Part shown: positions 33,405-44,936 of the stretch, one piece after another
How positions within the stretch are numbered: position 1 is the first letter of the stretch
How the letters are laid out: every line of letters starts with the position of its first letter
From: Aricia agestis
Taxonomy: Eukaryota; Arthropoda; Insecta; Lepidoptera; Lycaenidae
Reading direction: 5' to 3'
Length of the DNA: 64,000 nucleotides
NCBI RefSeq assembly: GCF_905147365.1
Contig: NC_056415.1
Span: 16,386,001-16,450,000 of the forward strand
Position numbers and translations under genes: made by a program
Notes under the pieces: model-generated
Databases searched by the model: none
Seen by the model: the letters and a program-made list of their open reading frames with translations, nothing else
Told to the model about the DNA's origin: nothing

Positions 33405-33599
33405 AAGGTATCTACCTACCACCGTTTTTTGTAACAACGGCCTTCCAAAACGCCATAATGTAAAAATTATATTATTTTCTTGTACTATTAAAACAAGTAT
33501 TATACTCGTACTGTAAGTTTAGCCTATAAAGGGGCTTTCAAAACGTTGCAATGAAAATGAATACAGTCTAAAAGTAATATTCCTTTATCATTTCTTCTA

Positions 33600-34340
33600 T
33601 ATTTTGGCATCTGCTGTAATAATATGTTTGGTATTTTGCGCCAATAGTATATCTAAATGTGTATGCTTAAAATTTGCAGGTAAAAAGTGCGATGGCCTAA
33701 TACGACGCTTGGAGCGATGGTCGACCGAGATGGTCCTTCGAGCAAAAAGAAATTCCAAAACGAGAGGTTCCCGTTGCGTACCCTCGGGGGCTCGCATATA
33801 CTACAAATTGGGGATCGTGTTAGGATACAGAAAGAGCTGCTGGCAATAAAGAATTTGATAGAATAAAAAATATTTTTGGAAATACATACTTTGGATAACT
33901 TAAGTCGCGTTGCTATCGATGATTGCGGCCTCGACGCATATTCCACGAGGAATTTCTAAAACTTACAGATACTTGAAGCAGAGTAGCAAAAGCATCGCTA
34001 AGTAGCTAGTATTAAGATTCGACATATTTTTGTTTTTAAACTTTATGTTCGCAATAATCGATAAACGCTGAAACAAACATAGTAATCGAAGAGATAGCAA
34101 AGTTGAAAATAAAAGAGTTGACATGAGTGTAACGAACATGGATGAGCGAAGAACATGAAAATCACACGCATAAACACTGTTGTCGAACATCAGTATCGTC
34201 AATTTAGATAAAACGAAAATTCGAAAATGTAGCCCTAATATTAACAGGTAATGAAGAGATTTGAACAGCGGTCGCAGCTTACGAACTATGAGGGACAATT
34301 GAGACCGCAACGTGACACGTAGGTATAATATGCATTTACA
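33600..34340. other. Non-coding stretch; short frames only
   Basis: Frames of 81, 97 and 141 codons overlap on the two strands here. None shows a domain, a signal-peptide-plus-domain layout or codon-use support. The 141-codon minus frame (33963-34388) begins inside the SINE tail. I do not treat any as a gene. Around 33700-33800 composition is more balanced, with some Arg/Lys-rich coding potential, which could be a decayed retroelement segment. Confidence 0.35.
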
Positions 34341-34345
34341 ATGAT

Positions 34346-34635
34346 ATAAGAGGGCAAACGAGCAAACGGGTCGCCTGATAGAAATCAACGTCCTTCACCC
34401 ATGGACACTGGCAGCATCAGAAGAGCTGCAGGTGGGTTGCCGGCCTTTTAAGAGGGAATAGGGGATCCCTATTTTAGATTCGGGAAGGGAAAAGGGTAGG
34501 GGATTGGCCTCCGGTAAACTAACTCATTCGGCGAAATACAGCGAAACACAACGCTGTTTCACGCCAGTTTTCTGTGAGCCCATGGTATTTCTCCGGTCGA
34601 GCCGGCCCATTAGTGCTGAAGCATGGGTCTCCCAC
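34346..34635 (-). mobile_element. SINE-like retroelement (copy 8)
   Basis: It lacks a T run but has the GAGGGCAAACGAGCAAACGG core, the GCAGCATCAGAAGAGCTGCA hairpin, a shortened purine block and the terminal CATGGGTCTCCCAC. CAATGAT (34339-34345) and CAATCAT (34638-34644) look like a target-site duplication with one change. It is more diverged than most copies, so probably older. Confidence 0.75.
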
Positions 34636-34646
34636 GTCAATCATAC

Positions 34647-34750
34647 AAATCCATACAAATTTCTAAATTTGTATGGATTTGACAGACTTCAATTGCGTGA
34701 GACGTCATGCAAGACTGTCAATTAATACAGAAACGCATCTGAATTGACCC
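34647..34750. mobile_element. Shortened relative of the AGGGTCAATTCAGA MITE
   Basis: It opens with a perfect palindrome, AAATCCATACAAATTT / AAATTTGTATGGATTT, around CT (34647-34680). It continues GACAGACTTCAATTGCGTGA and ends CGCATCTGAATTGACCC. This matches the inner and one outer part of the element at 19894-20049. It starts 11 bp after the preceding SINE. Confidence 0.55.
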
Positions 34751-34789
34751 AGAGGCGTAGAGCTACCGCAGTTTACATTATCACCGTAA

Positions 34790-35100
34790 TCATCAGTTAA
34801 ATCTGTCTGATATCACGAGGTTCTGTCTGACGATCATCCCCATTCTCCGCGGATGACCTCACGCGCGGAGACATCTCGTCAGATGTCACTCGAACAATAG
34901 ACATCGCAAAAATGGAACTCGTGTCGCAGAACATACAATGGGCAAAAAAACAAACAATCGAATAGAAATCGAAAACTGAGCTTTTTTCGACCGCCGACCG
35001 AACGGGATTTTGGAAATCCGGTTTTGATTTGTTTGCTTTGTTTTTCCAAGCCTCAGCCACTTTTGTCAACATGTCATGCCGCTGGGGACAATATGAATAG
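34790..35100. promoter_or_regulatory. Repeat-free block, candidate regulatory DNA
   Basis: Balanced-composition sequence (TTCTCCGCGGATGACCTCAC, TCGACCGCCGACCGAACGGG) contains no recognised transposon. A 91-codon minus frame (34797-35072) has no recognisable domain. The regulatory label is a guess based on composition. Confidence 0.2.
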
Positions 35101-35750
35101 ACACGAATGCATCTTCTATAATTTTGTACGTCAATTCATGACATATTAAACTCGGCTTATCTCAAATTTTGGGGTATTCAGAATGCAAGAAAATATTTCA
35201 CCTATGTGCTCAAAAATTTAACATAAAATGAGAAAGACGTTGTCACTGGAAGTTAAAATATTATATTTTACAAAAAAAGAAGTTGTTCTTTTTTAAACAT
35301 ATTTTTTGATATTAAAAAAAAAATAATATAGTAAAAGAAACTATGAAACATAAGCTACATAATGAATCCTAAAAATACAATGATAAAACATAATGTCGTA
35401 GAAACATAAAAATTAAAAAAACACTTCAAACTAAAGAAAAATATTTAAATTACAGCCCATAAAAATCTAGCCGGAACAATTTCAAATAGTTTTGTGATTA
35501 TTTACGATGTCTTCGCAAGGTGTTTGACAAAACCCCTTGTGTCCAGTCAAAGGTTAGAGATCAAATGTCAACCTTGGCGTCTAAATGTCATATCTTCATC
35601 AAATTTTAATTAGGTTTTAATTAATGCGAGACTCAACATTAATTTGGATAAAAATCTAAATATAGTTCAACTCGACGAAGCTAGTAACACAAAAGTCAAC
35701 TTAACACAACACGATCATAATTTAGAGATAACATTTTAGTGTAACGTATT
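35100..35750. other. AT-rich stretch, nothing seen
   Basis: No gene, repeat family or clear hairpin was recognised. Confidence 0.5.
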
Positions 35751-36880
35751 GACATTACATTTGACCGTTAGCGAGAAACTGGTTTCGACAGATTTTAATA
35801 GTAAACTTCGAGGGAGCGCTCTCATTGATCAAAAATATTGTACAAAAACCATCCACAAAAAATCACCAAAAACCCATACAGAAGGTGAGAAAATCCACTA
35901 ATTAGCACCTCGGTAAACGCCCCGCGGTGGCAAATCGCTCCACCTATTGTTGTTTCTGCATTTATGAAAGTATAATTACTCAGGTGTTTAATTTTTTTAG
36001 TCAAAACCGAATTTCTTTTCACTTGCAAAACTACTGTTCACGTTCGAGCGAGCAGTGATTATTAAAAGGTTGTCTCCGATGCGTCACTGTTTATAATTGC
36101 GAAGGTTCCCGGGCATTGTGTTGCAAAGTAAAGACTAAAAGGTTCGCAAAAAATGGCAGATCGCTGTCCCTTTTGGGCGCGTGCCGGAGCAGTGCGGTCG
36201 GATAATTAATGCGCGAGCGGTGAGCTAGCTGCGCCCGCGTCTACGAACAAACAGACGTCAGGTGTATAATCTTCATTTATGTTTTTTGCTACCGCTTCCC
36301 CTTTGCATAAATTAACGATTTCGCATTTACCATCAAAGGGATCGTCTATTCGAGATGCGTTCGTCGTGGTCAGCAAAAACTAAGCAACATCGCGTCCTTC
36401 GATCTTTTGCAGGGCATCGATATTGCATTTTTTATTTTTCAAAACTAGTTACAGATCACCGAGCACTTTGTTATCTATCACAATTATCTAAACAATTACG
36501 CCCCAAGGAGAATTATGTCTTATAGCGTCCCCGTAAGATTTTAAATCTGTAATCTTTATGGCGTTAAGATGGATCCTCAGCTACGATTTTGATGCGATCG
36601 ATTTTAATTTTAAAGCCGACGGCGTAGGGTCTGTTTTGCTGTTGGCCCTTTCGAGATGTTCTCACCTGGCCGCGGTCGGCAGCTGGGTCGCATTGTCTCG
36701 GCTCATCACTTGACTCGGGCGAAAGGGATGGCGCCCATGTGAACGCACTAACGGAATCCTGGGAATGGATGCTCCTCGCAGATAATGGCCGACCCCGCAC
36801 AATGGTAACTCGATCGCGGCTCGAATCCAAATTTTTGTAATTAGATCGCCGCTCGCTAGATCCGATCACATTCTACACGG
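35750..36880. promoter_or_regulatory. Repeat-free, CpG- and TAAT-rich block, candidate enhancer region
   Basis: More than 1.1 kb without a recognised mobile element. It mixes CpG-rich runs (GCGCGTGCCGGAGCAGTGCG, GAGCTAGCTGCGCCCGCGTC) with many homeodomain-type cores (GGATAATTAATGCG, ACAATTACG, TTTTTGTAATTAGATCG, GCTAATGCG, GTAATTATACG). It also has two GATA-type sites (GTTATCTATC, AATTATCTAA) and a TTTATGGC motif. No plausible exon was found; the 101-codon minus frame (36564-36869) has no domain. Reading this as a developmental enhancer is inference and needs conservation data. Confidence 0.3.
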
Positions 36881-37799
36881 CCGCTAATGCGATTCCGTAA
36901 TTATACGCGAGATTTATACCGCGGAGTGGACATAAAAAAGACACGCGAGTTTTTAGATAAAAATAAAATTCCGATGTTAGAATTTTATTCCCCAATATCT
37001 TATGCAAATGATGAAGCGTCGTTGACGATTTTAAATGGTCATTTCGGTGGGAAAAGAAATTATCATAAATACTATAGCCGTTGAGAGTATTCGTTTCGTG
37101 TCTTGGCGATTTTCTAATAGATCACCGGCATTAATATGCGCGATACTGGTTCTTGTGAGATCCGTTAGTGGTTTTATGTAAATTATTTATTTTATGACAG
37201 CTTCTAGTTTACATTAGAATGTATCAAAATCGAGTCGAGCTACACTAGCCCAAGGGCCTTGACCAACAAAACCTTGATACCGTTAGCGTTTAATCCCTAC
37301 TTGTTATGCAAAACGAACGATTGTGTATTTTTATTCGCGAATTATGAGTTATTAGAGAAATGAGGAAGGAACATGACTACAGATTTTCTCAAAAGAAATT
37401 ATTTCTAACATTAGAAAACTTATTTAAGGTTAAATGATTTGTCCTTCATTTGCTGTAAAATTATAAAAATATGCAAATCATCATCGTTAATGTTTGTCGA
37501 TTGGACTTAACGTAATATCAACATACTCAGCGTACTCTATGTTGCTTACAATTTACAAATAAATCATCTCATATTGGTAGATTATATTACTGTCACATTT
37601 GTACTAATAAAACCTATTTTGATGATGAGAAAATCTTATTACCATAACAATGTTTATATACAAGTTTCGACCACGATAGTAATAAAAGTAGTGTCATTAT
37701 TAAATAACAAATCGATGGGAAACGAAATATAACAGCACTGCATCCTATTCCATACAAAACGACTTTTCAATAAACTTGATTGTCGTTATAAAATATTTT

Positions 37800-38600
37800 T
37801 ACTATGCATTCTGACGTTAGCGACTATAGTGACCGTAGTTAGGGAAACGAAACTCGTTTTCCGAACGATAGGACACGTCGAGATTAAGAACCGGATGCTG
37901 CCCCGGTCAGCGGAACGGTCACAAACGGCCGGGATAGATCATCGCGACCGGCCACCACCCCTCACATCACATCTCGCGCATTCATCCCAGATGAAAGGAT
38001 TCCACCAGCTGATAGAAACGAACTACTCTAACGGATCTCGAAATTCCCCGACGACTACAACCGTCGCCAATCTAACCTGTTTATTCAAATTCGGTTTTGA
38101 GATCTAACGCGAGCATAATGGGACGGAGGGAGGATCCGAGCCGGAGGCCGATAGGATCGTGTTTCTTGAACTCGTCGATATCTAATTTTCTACACAATGG
38201 GCTTAAAAAACGAAGCCGAAATATATGTCACAGAGCCACCCTAAGGACTCAGACAATGGACAAAAGCTGCGCCACAATGCGCCCACGCAGTTTTTGTCGC
38301 ATTGTGCGACATAATGACGCAGGAAGATCGGATCGATCCACGTGCACATCCTAGAATATGTAAATCGATATCTCGAGGTGAAAGTTGAACGAAAAGTAAA
38401 AGTCGTCGCATCTGCCGATATAAAATTATGTTAATTCCGGCGACCCGCGGGGGAGGCGGGGGTTACATACCCCGAGCCCTCGCACCAACAATACCGCGAT
38501 TGTGTTCTCCTCCGCAGATAAAAAAGTGTCTTCGAACGTTCATTTGAGTCCATTTATAGTTCACAATGAACTACTACAAATCGGCCAATCTTTTTCTGTC
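37800..38600. promoter_or_regulatory. Second repeat-free CpG-rich block
   Basis: About 800 bp of balanced to GC-rich sequence (GGATGCTGCCCCGGTCAGCG, CGGCGACCCGCGGGGGAGGC) has no transposon hallmark. GCCACAATGCGC and GTCGCATTGTGCGAC near 38268-38311 form an imperfect inverted pair. Frames of 92 and 85 codons on the plus strand overlap by a few bases but have no recognisable domains. Candidate regulatory DNA or unrecognised exon. Confidence 0.25.
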
Positions 38601-40736
38601 GCTCATTGTTGACGTCGTGAGGCTTTATTATTTGTTTGACATCACTTTTTAAAATCTTTTAATGCGTATGATTTATGAATTATGAGTCTTTATTATCTCC
38701 ATCGGCGTCGTCTTCTCGGAGTTTATTGAAAAGAATCGCGTAGAAAAGGGTATTTTATTCAAATCAGAGTGGATCATTGTTGTATTTTCTGAAAACACCC
38801 CCGACAAAACTTATGTTACTTTTGGTTTCTTTATTATATGTATTGACACTTACGAGCACTTTTACTTTGATGTTATCAACATCAACCTTTGCGACAGCTG
38901 AACCTAATTTAGCTTATCTATTTTTCAAAATACTTTTGTTTTCATCATTTTGTCGAAATTTACCCCCACCATTACGCGCGTTTAGTGGTTAGTGGTTACA
39001 AATAACACCATTTGCGCGTAATGGATTGGACATTTCACAGTGATGGCAATCTCTTAAACACTAATTTGTCGTGCGCTGGGCCGCTGGGGTCGAGCCATAT
39101 GTCGCGAATTCATTGTATGGATTTTGACTTTACCCACTGCTTCACCCCGAATGTCTAACGCTCATTTTAATTGACACCGAGTGGCATTTCTAAAAGGCAA
39201 GTCATCATCATCATCACTACGCTCACACACTTCTACTTCAATATTATACAAAATAAGATATTTACAAATAAATTTATCTATATTTATGGGAATGCCTAAG
39301 ATTTAAGTGGAATTTTGTTATTACATTAATTATTGTATTCTTCGTGTGAGCTGTACTCAGAACTAAACAAAAAACTTGTCAAACCATGAAGTGTCCGCAA
39401 AATATATTACATAGTTGTTATAATTATGGTTTATTAAAATAAGTATTATTTTTATCAACTGAATCATCCTTGTATAAACTTGAATACGCATTTATTCTAT
39501 GATTACATCTGAACATATTTTTTTAAGAAACGAGTAATTATCATCTTTAGTTTTACACTCAATACTTCCTCAAATAGTTGCCATGGTATGTAGATTAACT
39601 AATATCCAATCTTTTAAATGTATGTAATGTATACATTAGACAATGTTATTTTTTTCGGACAAAGATATTTTTTTAAAATAATATTAGCAATAAAATAATG
39701 ACCTACATAATTTTAATACTTGCTTTAAAGTATCACTGTAGTTTTTCCTGGAACTCTACCTAAAACGTATTCTCTTTCTGTTAATTGTAATAAACTAATA
39801 GACAAACATTTGGACTTTTGTTCTTTATATTGATCTTTTAATATAATAAATGGGCTACTTCGGTTACAAAGAATAATTTTGATAGCGCACAGGTGCTGCG
39901 CAAAAAAACTGCTGACTATTAAGATACTAAATAAGTGGAAGACCTTAAATACTTTATTTATGGTAGCATTATATTTAATGGCAATATTAAATTTCTTCAA
40001 ACTAAAGGTCATTTTATTTATCCATAAAAAGTGAGGGCGCCGCGGTCCCCTTGCGGACAACCTTCCATTGTAAACTTCGTCCGATTCGCCTCGCCTATTG
40101 TGTAGCAGTTGAAGCCAAAACGTAAATAAAGGCAGATGTTACCATACTCCAAAATATACTTGCAGAATATATCGCACTCGAAACTCAACCGTATGGTGTT
40201 CACAACAAGGACATCACAGATTCGCTGATACATCGTTTCGGAGATATATCCGAGGTCCGGGTGTGGGTAGTTTTACAAAACCGAAATTGTACGAAGTTTA
40301 ATAAAACTGATATTATAGGAACGTCACTCGCAGTTGTGTCGTGGCGCAACAGTTACACGTTTTAATTTACAGCCGCTAGGGGTAACAACGAAATTGTTGC
40401 GAATTAAATGCAAATACAAGAGTAAGTTCCGCACTGGTTCACATGCGCAACTTTGCGGGCACATTATTCGCCGAGACAGCTCGGATTCCCGGCAAAAATA
40501 TGACAGTGAAGTTACACTAGGATTACTAGCTTTTGCTCGCAGTTGTTCTCGCTAAAGAACAGTACTTTTTTGGGTTAAAAAATATTAATGTGTTAGACTC
40601 TAGAGTCTAGACCCTAAAGTCCTGCAAAGCTTAATTTCAAAATCCCTTCAGTAGTTTTGTGTGAAGAAGTACCAAACGAAAATTTTCTACTCTTTACACA
40701 CTCTTACTTTTATGAAGTTAGTTTAAGGGGGCGACT
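38601..40736. other. Non-coding stretch
   Basis: No gene, and no repeat family known from elsewhere in the window. Around 40200-40560 the composition is more balanced, with a short CCGAGACAGCTCGG palindrome near 40471, but no family is assigned. Confidence 0.45.
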
Positions 40737-41156
40737 AACCCTAAACTGACGATTTTATCATTCATTTTTATACTTGAAAATAAGCCCCGAATTGTTTCAT
40801 TTTCTAAAATTAGATACTACATTATATTTCCGAAAATTCGATCTGAGCAAAAACACGATATCTTAAAACTTTCTCGATAGAAAAAAATCACAAAGATGCA
40901 TCTAATTTTCACGAATTTTTCATTTATTGGCATAACCGTGCATTGAACAAAGTTAATATTTTAACACATTGTATAAAATTCTATCATTGAGAGATCGACT
41001 TAGTGGATTTTTAAAATGTTGTATATTTATCGAATTATTGAGAAAAAACTAATTTGGCGATGAATCCGCGTCGTCCTTTTTCACCTGGCATATGAAAGAC
41101 GGGCGTGAGTGTGAAGAGAGAAGGACGATGTTTGATTTTTTGGGTTAGTCGCCCTC
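40737..41156. mobile_element. TTAA-flanked inverted-repeat element
   Basis: TTAA (40733-40736) precedes GGGGGCGACTAACCC, and GGGTTAGTCGCCCTC precedes TTAA (41157-41160). The inverted ends match at 14 of 15 positions. TTAA target duplication is typical of piggyBac-type elements, although the GGGGG start is not the usual CCC start. The interior is non-coding. It shares the 17-mer TTATTGAGAAAAAACTA with the insertion at 51422-52973. Confidence 0.65.
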
Positions 41157-41927
41157 TTAATGTGATGCAATACAGACCACATTATAAGGGTTATGGTAGA
41201 GCGCAACAGAAGTTGTATTAGAAAATGAATTAAAAAATGCTTGTATTTAAATTAAAGTATCTGTAAGTATCTTAGAGTCTGATAAGGTAGAACTTTTGCT
41301 AACACCATTTTATTGGATTCAGACCTCAACTACAAAATAAATATCTTCAGTAAATATCACTAAAGACTAAACAAACCAGCGGTTACATTTAGCGAGTGCA
41401 GCCGGGGCCCAATTAGTAGATTTGATTAAGACCCCTCTTCCAGTCCATCGCTTGAGACTCTTCAGCATCAGACCGTCCCCCATTTAATTTAATATCGGTT
41501 TGATTTAGTGCCAACAATTCTTATCCCAATTACTACACTTTATCAAATCTCGGGTTTGTAATTTTTAACGCCAACATTTGTTAATTTAAATGGTTTCTGT
41601 GGCTTTGCGATAAGGCTTTTGAGAGTTTTCGATAATAGCGTTTTGTGTAGTTAAAGTCCTGTTAAAAACCCTCCAAAACTGGGCATAAGTGAGGTGCTGG
41701 AGGACTTAGGTCTATATAAAATTAGGTTTCGTTTCTGCTCCCTAATATAGGGGATATCAGGGAACAGAAAAGCAGAAAGAGGCGTCGGCCGTAGCTTACC
41801 ATTTACCATATCATAATCGTGGTGATAGCATAGTTTTATGGAGTTTTAGTTTCGTTAGCGCTGATATTGATAACAGAAGAAGAATATAATAAAGTTTGTA
41901 ACCAAAACTTATAATATTAGTCTATTA

Positions 41928-42162
41928 CGAGCTTTTGCCCGCGGCTTCGCTCGCGTTAAGAAGTATTATTATATACAAACTTTCATCCCCTATTTGAACC
42001 CCTTGGGGTTGGAATTTATCAAAATACTTTCTTAGCGGATGCCTACGTTATAACATCTACCTGCATGCCAAATTTCAGCCCGATCCGTCTAGTGGTTTGG
42101 GCTGTGCGTTGATAGATCACTATGTCAATCAGTCAGTTACCTTTGAGTTTTATATATATAGA
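41928..42162 (-). mobile_element. Helitron-like element with eroded CTAG end
   Basis: On the minus strand the right-hand end of the element reads ACGCGAGCGAAGCCGCGGGC then AAAAGCTCG. The first part is a strong hairpin (GCGAGCGAAGCCGCGGGC) as in lepidopteran Helitron 3' ends, with CTAG changed to CTCG. The other end lies near TATATATATAGA. GCCAAATTTCAGCCCGATCC is a familiar internal block. Confidence 0.5.
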
Positions 42163-42939
42163 AGAAGAAGATATCTTGGTAAACGTGTAATCGTTATTAG
42201 TTGCTAATGGGAAATGATCTTCCACTTTTTGCTGGGACCCTTTACTTGGACGCTCTCCATCACCGCTGGACCCAATCGGAAGTGATAATATGCTAAGTTA
42301 CAAAACAAACTGAAAAACCTCGTGTGGCCGATGAACATATAACGAGGGTTCTCACGGTGTTACGTGGAATTATTTATGACTATTCCACACGATAGTACCT
42401 ACTGACCATACATTACCACGCTTCAATACGCGCACCTATTCGTTTGTTTGATTTATAATAAAGCGTTATCCTTGGATGACCGAACAAGGGAAGAAATCTT
42501 GGATTAACTGATTCTTGAATAACAGTTTTTTTTAAATTAAATTTAGCTCTATGATGTGCTTTAGCAAAAGTTCGCATGATATTAGTTGTGATGGCTGGTA
42601 TCCCTCAAACATCAGGGATTAAAACCTATAACAAAATTGTTTTCAGTAGGAATGGAATCACTCTAATGTTGCATTAAGCCAAAAGTTTTTGAATGTCTAT
42701 GTTTGTTACTTCTTCGTACAAAATCAATATTATAACTTACGGGCATTGACCTACTTTAGCAAAAAAGAAGCTCCAGACTCTAGATTACTATTTATCTAAA
42801 AAAACGCAATGTTTTAGTGGGATTTAACTATGTTATACCAGCAGCGGTGTGATAGTCAGTCCACAAGGCGCATTGCGTCAGCGTTGCGTCTACGCAGCGC
42901 TGCCGTTGCGTTGTTTTACATACAAATAACCAAGGTGTT

Positions 42940-43290
42940 AAGAGGAGTCCACACCACAATTTTTTCCATACAAACGTTGTCCCCTGTTTCCTCCCTGGAT
43001 AATGCTAGTAGAGTTATAATTTTTTTCCTGAATATCTACGGCCACAAATACAATGTCCCTATGTTTTTTTTTCATAATTTAATTATTAAATAAGATATGA
43101 ACGTTCAAAAACCCAAAAAAATGGCCAGATTTTCTACTGTGTTCAAACATCCAGAAAACAGATTTGGCTAGATTATACAAAAAAAAACATAGGAACACAG
43201 CTCAAGCTTTTCTTTAATCTTTAATGAAAAAAGTACTTAAATCGGTTAAGTTTTGGAGAAAGAATCAGGGGACAACGAATCGTTGATTTT
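42940..43290. mobile_element. Candidate inverted-repeat element, CGTTGTCCCCTG ends
   Basis: CGTTGTCCCCTG (42975-42986) is exactly inverted as CAGGGGACAACG (43266-43277). The sequence between is AT-rich and non-coding. The true outer limits are unclear. Confidence 0.4.
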
Positions 43291-43582
43291 CTGCAGTTGT
43301 CTCTATCGCGTTCTGCGGTATAGGCTTGAGGTAAGGGAGACAGACAAATATTACACGTGGACTGGCTCTAACTGGTAAGAGACAGGAATATTTTTCTGTT
43401 AAAATAACTTCGATCTATGTCATCCCGAGCATAAATTCTGAATGGAAAGTCGTAGCTTTTACTTGTTAAGTGTTAATCTCAGATCTTTATGTCTCACTTG
43501 GATAAGATGGTCAGATACGGACATCCGCGTACATCCCAAATTTAGAAATCAATTTAATTGGTTACTTGATTAATATCAATTG

Positions 43583-43736
43583 TACCGGCAGAGGAATTGA
43601 TTCATAGTATGACGGTGCTACGTTATTTGGTCGTGTTTTTCCAAGTCAATAGTTGTCGTGATCTGTCAGCTGGGCTAGAATTAATCTGACCAAATGACGT
43701 AGGTCCGCAATCTGCAAAAAAACTACTTCTCTGATA
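43583..43736 (-). mobile_element. MITE, ATCAGAGAAGTTGATTCC ends (copy 3)
   Basis: A more diverged reverse-orientation copy, from TACCGGCAGAGGAATTGATT to AAACTACTTCTCTGATA. Internal ACGTTATTTGGTCG, GATCTGTCAGCTGGGCT and GACCAAATGACGTAGGTCC match copies 1 and 2. Confidence 0.65.
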
Positions 43737-44025
43737 GTATAATTAAATAGGGGACGGAATAAAGCGAAAAGAGTGAATTGCCTCGTGGTCAATGAAGCTT
43801 GCTCTATGTTCTTATACATGCCTGCCTATAATTGTTTATGGTTACTTCGTTCTTGTTATAAAAAAAACATGGTTTCAAAGGCATAATAAGCTTTCTTTTA
43901 TTGTATATTCTAGGTTGTAAAGCAATTAAACCTTTTAAAATATAATAACTTTCAGCTACTGATCAATAAACCAATATTGTTCTAAATCACGTTTTTGTTT
44001 AGGCACGTTTGTACAAAAAATAAAT

Positions 44026-44270
44026 TTAAAACAGTACCCACCTCGTTGGCCCACCACGGCGGCCCACCGCGGAAAATTGAGTTACACGTAATGTGATTAT
44101 GCCCCCCGAATTTGCGTCTAAATCCGTCACTTGTAACCACTGATGAGCTATTCTTTGGGGGAGAAACGCACGGCAGCTTTGAATAAAATGTTGCTCAACT
44201 CTGGATTTTTCACTCAAATTCGTTGACGGCAGGGGCGCGCAACCAACCACAAAGCCAAAATAACATCTGT
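44026..44270. other. Balanced-composition segment, no assignment
   Basis: CCACCACGGCGGCCCACCGC and GATTATGCCCCCCGAATTTG lie here, with a 74-codon frame on the minus strand. No domain is recognisable and no start context or splice signal supports a gene. It may be an unrecognised repeat. Confidence 0.25.
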
Positions 44271-44696
44271 CTGCACTCTGTATATATTTTTATGGAATAC
44301 ATGCCCTAAAAATGTATTTTAAATGACATAAAAATATTATTTTCCAAAATGACTCTGCACACGAAAAACAAAACTATCAAAAACAGGTCTGGATCAAAGA
44401 TAGAAAAACAAACAACGGAAAATATAAAAAAATGTTACAATAAATTATGCTACGTCTAAATTTTTTATTACACATTAAATAAATGTAGATACAATATATA
44501 AATAAATGGAAATAATCTTAATCGCCTACATATGAAGACGCAAATGCTAAATTAGCATAAACGATAAAAAACCTGAACTAGATTCGGAAAACATATATTA
44601 GCATAAAATATGTGTATTAGTTTCATCAATATACGCGTAACTATCGATATGTTAAGCCCCGACTACACGCGTCCTCTTAGCGAGGATAGCATCTAG

Positions 44697-44722
44697 TGCA
44701 GTTAGAAAAAAAAACTGCACTC
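44697..44722. repeat. Short hairpin, GTGCAGTT arms
   Basis: AGTGCAGTT and AACTGCACT flank an A-rich loop. It lies beside a TAAGCCCCGACTACACGCG end-like motif at about 44653, so it may be the remnant of a small MITE. Confidence 0.4.
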
Positions 44723-44847
44723 AATTATTGTGCACCTACATTTAAATACGAGAAATGGTTAAGTCTTCTGCTTGTCTGACAATAAAGACGATCGTAAAGG
44801 TATGTAAAAAGTCGGTTCTGCGTCGAATCTCTCACCGGTCATGTCGA

Positions 44848-44936
44848 ATATTTCATCATCATCATCATATCAGCCTATAGTCGTCCACTGCTGGACATAG
44901 GCCTCTCACAAAGAACGCCAAGATGACCGATCTCCT
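44848..44936 (-). mobile_element. LINE 3'-tail fragment (RTE-like)
   Basis: (ATC)n is followed by ATATCAGCCTATAGTCGTCC and ACTGCTGGACATAGGCCTCT. I recognise this as a very common 3' terminus of lepidopteran RTE-type LINEs, read antisense, with the (GAT)n tail on the minus strand. Only the tail remains. A relative (ATCATCATCAGCCCGCT, GTGCTGGACA) lies at about 51717-51746. Confidence 0.5.

Noticed and set aside
33963..34388. 141-codon frame on the minus strand
   Set aside because: Longest open frame, but it starts inside the SINE tail, has a low-complexity Leu/Ser-rich product and no domain; expected by chance in 64 kb.
41928..42171. LTR retrotransposon terminus
   Set aside because: There is no TG...CA pair, primer-binding site or polypurine tract; the GAAGCCGCGGGC hairpin fits a Helitron 3' end better.
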